Source of the DNA: Absidia repens
Lineage: Eukaryota > Mucoromycota > Mucoromycetes > Mucorales > Cunninghamellaceae
Direction: 5' to 3'
NCBI GenBank assembly: GCA_002105175.1
Contig: MCGE01000005.1
Location: forward strand, 1,736,001 to 1,800,000
DNA: 64,000 nucleotides
Shown here: in pieces, positions 44,498-55,042 of the stretch
Layout of the letters: each line of letters starts with the position of its first letter
Position numbering within the stretch: the first letter of the stretch is position 1
Notes under the pieces: model-generated
What the model was told of the DNA's origin: nothing
The model's input: the letters and a program-made list of their open reading frames with translations, nothing else
The model's database searches: none
Translations under genes and position numbers: made by a program

Positions 44498-44668
44498 CAG
44501 AAAAAAGCGGAGTTGTAAATTAACCTATAAAGTGTGAGAATCAATACTCCTGTGCTTTTCTCTTGCTTACAGTCACTCGCCCTTTATAATATGGAACACG
44601 CTGTGTTACCCACACTATATTTAAGCAACTACGTGATTTGATTTTTGTATTTGGGTGACTTCTCGGCA
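44498..44668. promoter_or_regulatory. Compact divergent promoter, bZIP and multicopper oxidase
   Basis: Only 171 bp separate the two opposed start codons. The segment has TATATTTAA (44618-44626) facing the oxidase and an ACGTGA half-site (44632-44637) that resembles a bZIP core, plus TTACAGTCA near 44567-44575. Such close spacing implies shared control elements; the factor sites are suggestive only. Confidence 0.5.
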
Positions 44669-46790
44669 ATGATTGTCTTCTATTCCTCTTGGCTTTGTTC
44701 CCTGTCATACTGGATTCTTCTTATCACTGGCCTGTCCTATCCAAGAAACGCTCAATCCATACATCTCCCGCCACCTACGCCCATTCGCAATTATGAATTC
44801 AACCTCACTTTAAATTCACTCAATCCTGACTGCTCCAACTATACAAACACGGATACCCTTCTTATCAATGGCCTTATGCCTGGTCCAACCATTACCGCTT
44901 CGACTGGTGATCGTATTCTTGTCCACTTTCGGAACCAACTGCCTTTATCCATTCCGGCCAACGGCAACTTGACTCGGCATGGTAGCGCCAATCTGGATGC
45001 AAATGCGGCAACTCTTCATTTTCACGGCATCCACCAGCATGGCTCTGTGAAGTCTGATGGTGTCCCCTTTCTGACGCAAGATCCCGTTGCACCTGGAGGC
45101 GGTCATTATCTTTATGATTTTTGGGTGGGCGAACAATCAGGCACATTCTACTATCATGCCCATGTCGGCTTGCAAGACTTTTTTGGTGCCTTTATTGTCT
45201 ATGAATCTGACCAAGTCGACCCTGGATTAAAGCAACCACACCAAAAGCTATCCTTGAAATCTGGCAACGACACCATTACCTATGACGACGAGAGAACACT
45301 GATCCTTAGCGAATGGTATCACAGGAACCGATCTGATTTGGAAAACCTTATTATTGGACCTGATTACTCGCACATACCCGATGCAGATAGCATACTAATC
45401 AATGGCAAGGCAATACAAAATCAGCACGCTGGACATGATCACCATTCTTCTTCTTGTGGTGGTTATCACATCATCAATGTTAAACCTCATCATACTTATC
45501 GACTCCGAGTGATTGGTGCAACAACTTACCGTACTCTTGGTTTCGCAGTGGCTCATCATCGTTTGACCATCATCGAAGTCGACGGCTACCTAGTCACACC
45601 TTACGAAACAAATTACTTGGAAGTGACACCTGGACAGCGATTTTCGGTATTATTGGAAGCAAATCAAAGGGCAATGGATTATGCTATTGGAACAAATCGA
45701 CGATACGTTACCGACAATTCACTATTAGATGCAGCAAAAGTAAGCAATGGATGGGCGATATTGAACTACGAAAACAGGAACAATTTGACCACCGCCACCA
45801 ACAGATCATCGTTGCATGTACTACCTCGCGATCGACCGAACTTCCCGGCTAATGATACACCACCATGGATTTGGGATAAGTTGACACCAGCCGGCAACAA
45901 CGATCACCACATGGGAATTTTGGACAAGGAACCAGCACGGACGATTTTATTGAACACAACCAGCGGTAGGGAAATCAGGGATGGAAAATCAGTTCAGCGC
46001 TTCTATACCAACAATGTGTCATTTGATACACCAGCATCATCCATCTTGGGACAGATACTCAGCGGCACGCGACCGGTCTCCCGATACTCAGTTCCTCAGC
46101 TCATGGTGACCAACAAGACAACCTCTCAATTTGGGCAAGGCTACGATGCTGATCTCAAAACTTACCCTTTGGAACATATGGAAATTGTTGATTTTGTGAT
46201 TCAGAATACACATACACCAGGTCTACCATGCCACGTTCACCCCTGGCACAGCCATGGCCATAGTCATTGGGTTATTGCTTATGGTCCCGGGTCTTACAAC
46301 GATACTCAACATGGTCATATCAGGAACGTACCGGCTCCATTACTGAAGGATACCTCAACGGTTTATCCCATGCTCGAACCCCCTTCAACAGCAGACCGAG
46401 ACAACAAAATTTATCAACAAACATCATCGCAAAATGGAACCAGAGGCTGTGGTTGGTCAAAAATTCGAATTATTGCGGTAATCAGAGAAAAGAAGAATAT
46501 CAAATAAAAGGAATATGACGTTTATTGATTCATTTTTTTTTTTTTGAGTGCAGGATAATCCTGGTATTTGGGCTGTAAGTATTCGTTTTTGTTTTTTTTT
46601 TAATTTGAAACAATTACTGTGAATAATATTCGATTTGGTTGCTCATTCTTTTTATTTTAATTTGCTACGTTAGCTTCATTGCCATATTGCACCGCACATG
46701 CTGCAAGGAATGATGATTGTGTTGGAAGAAAGTGCTGGCCTCATTCGCTCCCATAGTCATTTAGTCAAATTAGTACACCATTCTATTTAG
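44669..46790 (+). CDS. Secreted multicopper oxidase (laccase/ascorbate-oxidase type)
   Basis: Three exons, 44669-46477, 46554-46574 (21 nt) and 46674-46790; 648 aa. N-terminal signal peptide (MIVFYSSWLCSLSYWILLIT). Copper ligands in order: LHFHGIHQHG (~116-125), YYHAHVGLQDFFG (~162), HPWHSHGHSH (~522-531) and LHCHIAPHMLQGM (611-623), i.e. all four His clusters, the T1 Cys613 and an axial-position Met623. Several N-glycosylation sequons. The family oxidises phenols, ascorbate or metals with O2; the substrate cannot be read from this. The middle exon encodes only DNPGIWA, the stretch immediately before the last copper cluster; skipping it would keep the frame. The internal His-rich HAGHDHHSSSCGG insert (~residues 255) is unusual. 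Start ATG 44669 gives the best signal peptide. Confidence 0.9.
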
Positions 46791-47459
46791 ATTTAGTTAT
46801 TCTTTGCTTTAGATTTTTTATCCTTTTTCCTTTTTTGTTATTGTCCTTATTTAATAAAAATTAAACTATATATATATATATACATTTTCACCTACTATTT
46901 TCATTGCCATTTCATGAATAGAAATGAAAACATTCCTTAAAAAACTCTACTATTAAAAACCATTTGATTGTACTTCTTGAATCTCCATAATAATTTTCAC
47001 CAAACTGCGCGCTGCATATGTAGGTTGGATTCTAAAGAGTCACTCACCGAAGTGCGAGACAGCAGAGTGGTTGAGTGCTGGTTTTTTTTTTTTTTTTTTT
47101 TTTTTTTTCTGTCTTCCAGACACACAAAACTACTCAATAGATGAGGCGCTGAGTAAGACAACCGGGCATCAAGGGATACCACCAGATTATGAGATGGTGG
47201 GGAGTGTTAAAATGACTGGTACTGGAGGGTGGGGATTTACACAAATATCGATCACTTTTTATGCACAGACATATACCAACAAGGCGGGCTCACAACTTAA
47301 CAGGTGGACAAAGTCGTTTATTGCAGTAAGAGCCCACAATAAAAATATCAATGGGAGAAGGAAATTACATCTTTATGGTAGGTAATATTTTACTCTGATG
47401 TTTGCGGTCATGTTATATATCTATCAAGGTAGCTGTTTTCTAGAAAAAAAAAAATGGAA

Positions 47460-47680
47460 CAGGATTTCACAGAAAACAATTCAAACCCAGCACGCATTGA
47501 TTTTTATTCACACCCGGTTTTATTTTTTCGTCTCTCTTTCTCTTCACCATTTAAGTCCGTTTCATGTTTTAGTGATCTCAGATTGGTATCAGGATTAGTT
47601 TAAAGGGGGTTTCAGCTCACGGATTGCAAGATACAAGGGGAACTCTTTCATCTTGGATGTAGGATCTAGTTAACATATTT
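47460..47680 (+). repeat. Core-bearing repeat, truncated copy
   Basis: Order conserved: CAATTCAAACCCAGCACGCA (decayed GC box), pyrimidine-rich run, TCAGATTGGTATCAGGATTA, core at 47621-47667 (GGATTGCAAGATACAAGGGG, ATG of the core changed). Faces the long copy at 48960-49850 in convergent orientation. Confidence 0.7.
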
Positions 47681-48158
47681 ATGGTATGGAATGCTGACGT
47701 GCTGGCGCACTCAAGTGGTCATACAGTGATTCTGGAATGGAATGAGTGTCTCGTTGGTGGAATCCACGTTGTTGGGCAAAGCGATTGTGTCATCACTTTC
47801 TTTTTCTAGGTGATATTCTGTATACCTATTATGTTTCAAACAACTTACTGGTTAGATTCAATATGACTTATATGGCATCCCATTAAATAGCATATACCCA
47901 ATAGATTAGCTGTAGTAGTGATAGTTTTATTATTATGTAGAATAGCTATTACATTGAAATAAAATATTGTTGTTTTACAGCACCGTTTGTCTCTACGCAA
48001 TTTTATTTCTTTTATGCGCTGTCTGTGAACCCTGTCACTGTTTTTTTTTTTTTTTTTTTTTTGTTACTCTTCTAAAAAGGAATTGGGAAGATTGAATAAA
48101 GTATGGCTCTGGTACCTAAAAAGAGAACTGTTGCTTGACTAGTTAGAAAAGAGAGGAC

Positions 48159-48160
<2 letters not shown>

Positions 48161-48210
<50 letters not shown>
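48161..48210. repeat. Poly(A) tract, 50 nt
   Basis: Uninterrupted A run between GAGAGGACGC and TTACCTAC, immediately before the degenerate minisatellite. Confidence 0.9.
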
Positions 48211-48212
<2 letters not shown>

Positions 48213-48239
48213 ACCTACATTGAGAGAATTAAGCGTTGA

Positions 48240-48600
48240 GAAGTATGACTATAGAGGATACTGAAAAGTGTAGATTATGATAAAAGCTGAAAGCTGCCGA
48301 CTGTGCGGACGTTGAAAAGTGTTGACTATGGTCAATGACAGAAGCTGAAAGGCGTTGGCTGTGATGGGCGCTGAAAAGTGTCAACGTTGAAGAGCGCCAA
48401 AAAGGCAGTCGGCGTATCTAGAAATTTGTTAGAAAGTTTTTTTTTAAAGGTGGACGCTGGAAAAGATCTAAAGGTGTTGGATGTAGCGGACGATGAAAGA
48501 TGCTAGCTAAGGCGGGCACTGAAAGGCATTGGCTGTGGTGGACACTGGAAAGTGTCGGCTCTGGCAACAGCTGAAAAAGAGTAGGGGTTGGCTCTGGGGT
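48240..48600 (+). repeat. Degenerate ~25-35-bp minisatellite
   Basis: Roughly ten diverged units around the consensus (C/A)GCTGAAAAGTGTTGGCTGT, e.g. GCTGAAAAGTGTCAACG, GTTGAAAAGTGTTGACTATGG, ACTGAAAGGCATTGGCTGTGG, ACTGGAAAGTGTCGGCTCTGG. Unit length varies, so slippage plus point mutation is likely. Not coding. Confidence 0.75.
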
Positions 48601-48680
48601 GCCTGATGGACATCCTCAAGACTTGAGAGAATTGAAATTAATTTTCAAAAGAGATAAAAGAAGAAGGAGGCAGAAGATGA

Positions 48681-48970
48681 AGAAGATATAAGAAGATATA
48701 AGAAGATATAAGAAGATATAAGAAGATATAAGAAGATATAAGAAGATATAAGAAGATATAAGAAGATATAAGAAGATATAAGAAGATATAAGAAGATATA
48801 AGAAGATATAAGAAGATATAAGAAGATATAAGAAGATATAAGAAGATATAAGAAGATATAAGAAGATATAAGAAGATATAAGAAGATATAAGAAGATATA
48901 AGAAGATATAAGAAGATATAAGAAGATATAAGAAGATAGAAGGAGATAGAAGGAGATAGAAGAAGATAGA
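48681..48970 (+). repeat. 10-bp minisatellite (AGAAGATATA)n
   Basis: 25 perfect consecutive units of AGAAGATATA (48681-48930) followed by four variant units (AGAAGATAGA, AGGAGATAGA x2, AGAAGATAGA). Unit length 10 is not a multiple of three, so the open frames through it on the minus strand are repeat artefacts. Confidence 0.97.
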
Positions 48971-49850
48971 GGATTATACTGGTGACATGGTCTAGCTTTA
49001 TTAGTATTGATTGGTAGAATAACAATGCTACATGTCATATTAAGTAAGCCAGGACTGCCAACTAGTCGCTTGGGTTTTGAAGAGGGTAAGCAAAAGCAGA
49101 ACTAGACAGCAAATGCTCGGTAAGACACTCACAAAAAATCAACAATAACGACATTTTTACTATCACACGGGTCATAGAATGGTGAACTTAGAAAAAGGAA
49201 TATTCTATTGAAAGTATATTGATAGACACTAAAACTAAGACGAGAGGTTCATTGTCTCAAGAGATCTAGTGGAAGGATCTAAATGAGGTAGTATATGGGA
49301 GACTAACAGGGAGATTAATGGGAGTTCAGAAAATTGTTCACCTCTATTCTAAAGGCGCGATCGCAAAAAGATATCTAATGTACATACAGTGAAGTGCTGT
49401 ACAGTACTCCACAAGATGTACTAAAGCCTGGGGGACATTTGTTATTGAAGCATAACAGTGGTCTACACTAATCAAAAAACGCAATGATACTAAAAACACG
49501 ATAATTGTAGGGACATTTTGCAAGGAGGCATGTGAAAGAGAAGACATACTTTATTGAGATGTTGATACACTAGCATCAAACGAAGCTAATGAAGGCTCCA
49601 GAAAGCCAAATAACGATGAGTCTAAATTCTAGATTCAAAATGAAAGAGTTTCCCCATGCATTTTGTAATCTCTGAGCTGAACCCCCTTCTAAACTAGTCC
49701 TGACACTAATCTAAGTCCACCATAATTCCATACGTGCCACAATTGCGAAGAAGAAAGGAACAGAAAAATAAAAATGGACGAAAATATAAAAATCCGTAGG
49801 CGGGCTTTAAATAGTTGCTTTTGTTTTTGGTGACTCCCGTCATTTGGGTA
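48960..49850 (-). repeat. Core-bearing repeat, long copy D
   Basis: Best-preserved partner of copy A: GTATTGATTGGTA near 49006, CACTCACAAAAAATCAACAA near 49125, GACGAGAGGTTCATTGTC near 49239, GGACATTTGTTATTGAAGCA near 49434, core at 49631-49680, GC box near 49795. Starts exactly where the 10-bp minisatellite ends. Confidence 0.75.
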
Positions 49851-50419
49851 GAAATGGATGGACACATTGAAAAATACACAGTGGTGGGAGCATAAAGATG
49901 TAATAATTGAAGTGCATTTAGAAATTTTGAGGAGAAAGCACTTGTTCAATAACAATCCACTTTGACTAGATTTTGTCGCAAACAGTTCATAACATATTAC
50001 AAGTAAAGGCAAGAAAAAGGTGACAGAATAAAAGTTCATGTAGAGCGGAATTTCTAGTTCCCAGCGCCAATTAGTATCAATTCACCGAAAAGCGACAGCA
50101 CAGTGCTTGAAGCTCACAATAGTCGTCTAACCCCTGAAATACAGCACTTTGCTACAGCGAAAAGTAAAAGTAATAATGGAAAACTAAATACAGCATACTG
50201 ATAATGATAAACAAAAAAACCTTTATTTAAAAAAATGAATATATGTAAACTGTCGATGTGATAAACTAATGATAAACTAAAACATGATTGGAGGGGGCAT
50301 GGAAGGAGGAGGGGAAGGATGATAGGAGAAGAAAGAGGAAGGAGAAGGAATGGGGAATAGAATACAGTGGATGACAAAAGTAAGAATAAAAATTAAAATT
50401 AAATGAAAAAGGCACTAAT

Positions 50420-50991
50420 CTAAAGCTTGACACTACGGGAGACATTGGATCTGATACCAGTCGATTCACCACCATAAGTACCAGCCAATGGTTTGACCAC
50501 TTGTCGTACAGAGGATAATTTCTTCATCTTTTGTTCGTATTGGTGTCTCTTCTTCACACGGCCATTTCTGTTTTCCTTCTTGCGATGAGGTGTTAGACCC
50601 TTGTTCTTCAATATCTGCCATGATGCCAATCGTTTATGTCCATCTTCCACTACGTAATTGCTATCCATCACAGGGGCACGAGTAGCATCGTATGCGGCTT
50701 GCTTGTTTGCTTTTTTATTCGCAATCTTCTTGGCTGCCTTAGAATAATCATCTTGATCGCCAGTATCACCATCCTCCACCCAAGCATCTGTGGCATCTAA
50801 GGCATCCTGTTCGTTCCATTCTTGATCATCCAAATCGGCTGATTTATCTTGAGGTTGTGCAACACCCTTCTTTTGTCGTAAGTTTCGTTCCTTGTATGGC
50901 AAATCAGAATCACCTTGGTATTTAGATTGTTGTCGGGCTTGTTTCTATTAATTTCAAAGATAATGTTATGTAAGATGCAAAAGGATAATAC

Positions 50992-51033
<42 letters not shown>

Positions 51034-51905
51034 ATTGCTTTGATGAACTTACGGATTCAATTTTAGAGACATAGTCACGGATGGATCGTTTCTTGGCCAA
51101 CTTGTCTTCCATATCCACTTGTTCCATCATATCCAAATCGCCAAAGTCATTGTCATTCATATTCCGCTTTCGTTTTTTGGCTTGTTTCTTAAGACTCTTG
51201 AATTCCTTTTCGATATCAGTTGCATCTTGTTGTATGTCATCGTCTGAGAATGCGCCATCATCGTCAAAGTCCAATTCATACTCCTCTTCATCGCTGCTCT
51301 GTTGTTGATTTAAAATCACTTTTTTATTGCTGGATTTCTTGGCCTTGGTGATAGTAGCGGTTTTCATATGCTTGCTGTCTGTGTTTTCGGCCGTTTCGTC
51401 GATATGTTCAATAAAGTCTATGAGTTGAGGTTGAAGTTTCTTTTCCAATTTTTCCATCTTTTCAATAGCTGCACGTAGCTCAACCAAAGCGCCAATCACT
51501 GGATGGTTGCGAATATTGTTGGCGCCAGCCGCCTTGAGAGAGAAATAGAAGGATATGTTGGTTAAATAATTCATCAAAAGCTCTAAAAAATTCAAATCAA
51601 GAAAAACAAATGTTAGTATATTTTTCAAGTCGTAGCTCCCAATAAAAATAACATTCTACTTACGATATTGGAATAAGATAAACTTGGCAGCTTCATGATC
51701 TTGTTTGTTGTTATCACTGATTTGATCAACCATTTGTTTCAGTTCGCCCATGGTAGAAGTCTTGTCCTTGAATTCGTTGAGCAAGTCGAGCAATTCCGGG
51801 GATTCGTTTTGAAGGATCTTGATCTTTTCAACCACAGGAAGATTCTTGCGTCGAGCAGCCACAGAAGACGACATGCTATATACAGATCACACAGATACAC
51901 ACACA

Positions 51906-51936
<31 letters not shown>

Positions 51937-52759
51937 GAAATGAGTTTCTTCATTTTCTCACCGACGTGTGATCGCCCTTACTGTGTTTTACTTACTCGAA
52001 TGAGATATCATCTAATTCTTTGGTCACATTTTCTACCATTTGCCGATCGACTTCCTTATTAGCCTCGGCACCTATTCCCCAACCAGAGAGTGTATCATCC
52101 ACGAAATCCGCTTCATCCATGTCAGCAAGTCGTTGCTTTTGGATCTTGAGGGCTTCTTCTTCTTCCTCCCGCATTTCGTCCAGATCTGATCCTTCATCTG
52201 CATTGTAGTAAGCCTTCTTCGATGTACCCCATGTCGTGGCTAAAGTATAAGAAAGAGAAAAAATACGTCAGTACACAGCATTGTTATATAAGGAGTAGTC
52301 TGCGTACCGTCAGTAGAATCATCTTGTTCAGCTTCTACATCTTCTTCTTCAGAAGATGAATCGGGTTGACTATCCAAACCATCCAAACCATAGATTTCAT
52401 GTTCGCTTTGGTCATCTATTTCATAAAAATATACAAACAAGATCATTAGTATGATAAGAATAAGATTCGGTAGTTGTGTGGATGGGAGCAAATTACCTTC
52501 ATCAGATTCTTTGCCATCTAGCAATATATTTCCTCTAGCTTCGTGGACTGTATATCAGGAAATAAAAAGGTCATTTATAATTCAGTAAATCAGAGAAGAT
52601 TGTATATGTAGATTTTGTTATTGTTTTCGTTTTCTTACAATCATCTTCAGAATCATGTTCAATGTCATCCCAAGTTTTGATGGCATTAATTTTTCCATCA
52701 CTGACATCACTTTGTTTGTTGGACCCTTTTCGGAATACTGTCGATTTCTTTTTCCCCAT
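50420..52759 (-). CDS. SAS10: Sas10/Utp3, small-subunit processome component
   Basis: Seven exons: 52759-52639, 52547-52497, 52415-52308, 52239-51996, 51875-51664, 51582-51053, 50944-50420; 596 aa. Sas10/Utp3 is a nucleolar U3 snoRNP-associated protein needed for 18S rRNA maturation. N-terminus MGKKKSTVFRK is basic, followed by acidic disordered regions; the Sas10/Utp3/C1D-type domain spans exons 5-6 (LLDLLNEFKD..., YQLLMNYLTNISFYFSLKA, HPVIGALVELRAAIEKMEKL); the C-terminal Sas10 domain is in exon 7 (RLASWQILKNKGLTPHRKKE, NGRVKKRHQYEQKMKKL, GGESTGIRSNVSRSVKL), very well conserved. A 38-nt dT tract (on the coding strand; 52782-52819) sits 22 nt upstream of the ATG and another ~34-nt tract lies in the last intron. 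Confidence 0.95.
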
Positions 52760-52781
52760 GATCAAAAAGCTTGCAGAAGCG

Positions 52782-52822
<41 letters not shown>

Positions 52823-54223
52823 GAAGGCAAGAAAGAAAAAAATTGAACTCAAAAGTGGCTTGTTATGTCAAAAATGCCGCCCTACACAGCAAACGGAGTT
52901 ACAATGATTTAGCCAAAAAAAGACAACAAAAATGGGCAGTCTTGATACAGTGAAAAGAAATGGACGATAAGGATTATGCTTGAGTGGGAAAAAAGGGGAT
53001 AGACACAGGACGGGGTATAATAATGAACAGAAAAGAAGAAAAGGGAAGGGAGAGAATGTGTTTTTGAGCTACTGGAAGAAACAATGAAATAAAAAGGAGG
53101 ATGTGATGATTGTTTATCTATCAAAAGAGGGAGAGATGTCAAAATGTATTAGTGACTCGATTACAATATTTGATTTGCACACTATAATTATTCGCTTTAG
53201 GTATGCAGGTGACCGTATCTTCAAAACCACAGACTGAAAGATCAAGATAGATCGCCGGGGGGATCTTTTTTATCTGAACGGTAAAAGGATGGAAGATGTC
53301 AAAAAGTGGAAAAACAGAAGAATAGGAGGAAACGGGATATGTAGAATAACTGACCCGTGTTCATGATACATAGGAAAAAATACCAAGGTCATCATCAGCT
53401 AAAGGAATACAAAGGGACTACTGATAGGTTGGACTGAACTGCGCTGGACTGGTTACGCAAAAAAAAAAAAAAAAAAAAAAAGCAGCTTATGCATTATCTC
53501 TGTACCGAGGCTGTGTAATATGAATATACTGGACTGTCTGTGTGTACTCGGAACGAACTCCCTCTTCACTCTTCATTCTTTACCTCTTATTCGCTTATAG
53601 AATTTATTATTCCATCTCCCTCCTCCTCTTCCTCCTCTTTAGTTATACTAGACTCCTATGATTATCTTTTTTTTTCTCCCTTCTCCCCCCATTTTTCTTT
53701 AAAATAGAAAATCTCCTTCATCGAAAAGAAAAAATATATTCTATTCTCCTCGTTTATTCTAAGCGTCATATGTATATTTTGAACTGAATTACTCTTTTAA
53801 AACCTTTATTCTTTGTTGACGATTTGACGGAATGAATCTTCTTTTAGACTTGTTTAAATGAAGAGCTCAGGGGTATGCAGTAACAAGGAAAGGGAGGTAC
53901 ATTTGTTCTTGACAGCCATCCAATGAAAATCTCTGCATTAAATAATAATTTTCTTCATTTCATAAAGACAACAAGCATTATTTGTATGTAATATTATCAA
54001 GAGCTTTAGGTAAAAAAAAAAAAAAAAAAAAAAGGGGTCTGGAATGAGCATGGATTGCTAAATTAGGCTAGAAATAAAACTGTTCATGATTTTTTTTTTT
54101 TCATATAAATACACATTCACTTTTTGTCAACTTGACAAGAATTATCAATTCTTTTATATTAATTCATTTTTTATTTGATTTGATTTACTTAACACAAAAA
54201 ACAAATAATTTTCACTAATCATC
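52760..54223. other. Divergent intergenic region, SAS10 and homeobox genes
   Basis: 1.46 kb. Contains the SAS10-proximal A38 tract (52782-52819), an A23-like tract near 53459, an A22 tract near 54012 and pyrimidine-rich DNA around 53610-53700. Presumed promoters; no gene seen. Confidence 0.5.
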
Positions 54224-55042
54224 ATGCACTCTTCTTCCAATTGCTCTCTGCCACCAATCTCAGATCTATTTGCTCTTCCTCGTCGGGATTCGAATTGTTC
54301 CTTGCCTGGCATGAATTATCAACAAAATCATACCATGGTTAATGCAAACTATAATCACACCAATAATAATGCCATGTCTTATCAATACCGAGAAAAAAGC
54401 ACCTTTAGCAGTAAAGTATCGTCAAGTTATCCTCCATTGAAGGCCAAGCGCAAGAGAGCTTCACCATCCCAATTGTCTGTGCTGAATCGAGTTTTTGCCC
54501 AAACTTACTTTCCCTCAACAGAACTTCGAATTGAATTGGGCAAGCATTTAGGCATGAGTCCTCGAACAGTGCAAATTTGGTTTCAAAATAAACGGCAATC
54601 CTTGCGATCAAGAACTCGTCGTTCTTCATTCTCATCAATGGAAGGTGATGAAGCCGAAGAAGAGGAAGAAGAAAGCGCTTCCTTTTATTATTCACAACAA
54701 CAACGATATCAATATGAAGTTGGTGGTTGTCCTTCTTCTCCACCATGGACACCAACCTCTGGTTCAATCCCCGCTGGAAATAATTTTGAATATCCCTTTG
54801 TTCTTCCTCCTCCTTCATCATCAGGCTCATCCTCTTCTCCAAGGCCCTCTTCCTCCTCCTCCTTCTCCTCGTCTTCCTCGTCTTCCTCCTCTCCAGTGAT
54901 GCCAAGCCATGATCATCACCACAACCGTCGTAGTAAAATTAATTTGCCTCCATTGCGATTAAATTATGGTTCTCATTACCCACCTAGCCCACCATCATCA
55001 ACTTACCCAAGTCCCATTTCAATTGATTCTATTTTACAATAG
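54224..55042 (+). CDS. Homeodomain transcription factor (Yox1/Pho2-like)
   Basis: Single exon, 272 aa. Homeodomain at about residues 74-132: KRKRASPSQLSVLNRVF, then helix 2 (LRIELGKHLGMS) and recognition helix RTVQIWFQNKRQSLR; the W-F-Q-N-K-R-Q signature is the fungal Yox1/Yhp1/Pho2 type. The N-terminus is Asn/Ser-rich, the region after the homeodomain starts with an acidic run (EEEEEESA), then Ser/Pro-rich sequence with a long serine tract, and ends with a short conserved-looking SPISIDSILQ. Nuclear regulator; targets cannot be inferred. Long AT-rich leader with TATAAATA at ~54104. Confidence 0.88.
   Translation: MHSSSNCSLPPISDLFALPRRDSNCSLPGMNYQQNHTMVNANYNHTNNNAMSYQYREKSTFSSKVSSSYPPLKAKRKRASPSQLSVLNRVFAQTYFPSTELRIELGKHLGMSPRTVQIWFQNKRQSLRSRTRRSSFSSMEGDEAEEEEEESASFYYSQQQRYQYEVGGCPSSPPWTPTSGSIPAGNNFEYPFVLPPPSSSGSSSSPRPSSSSSFSSSSSSSSSPVMPSHDHHHNRRSKINLPPLRLNYGSHYPPSPPSSTYPSPISIDSILQ

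Larger units (their letters stand above)
46791..50419. other. 3.6-kb repeat-filled spacer
   Basis: Between the oxidase (+) and Sas10 (-) 3' ends. Holds a tRNA-A-box-like word (47060-47081), a T26 tract, a truncated and a long core-bearing repeat (47460-47680, 48960-49850), an A50 tract (48161-48210), a degenerate minisatellite (48240-48600) and a 10-bp minisatellite (48681-48970). The open frame at 47071-47385 and the frames through the minisatellite are not genes. Confidence 0.6.

Noticed and set aside
44892..45146. Minus-strand frame inside the oxidase gene
   Set aside because: Antisense shadow of the conserved copper-binding region.
47071..47385. Open frame of 104 aa starting in a poly(T) run
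   Set aside because: Starts with a Phe run from the T26 tract; the rest has no recognisable domain and lies in repeat DNA.
48681..48930. CRISPR-like regular array
   Set aside because: Units are 10 bp, contiguous and without spacers; it is a minisatellite in a eukaryotic genome.
48616..49038. Long minus-strand open frames (126-140 aa, repeated YIFLYLLISS-like peptide)
   Set aside because: They are translations of the 10-bp AGAAGATATA minisatellite in different frames; hydrophobicity comes from the repeat, with no conserved protein or splice context.
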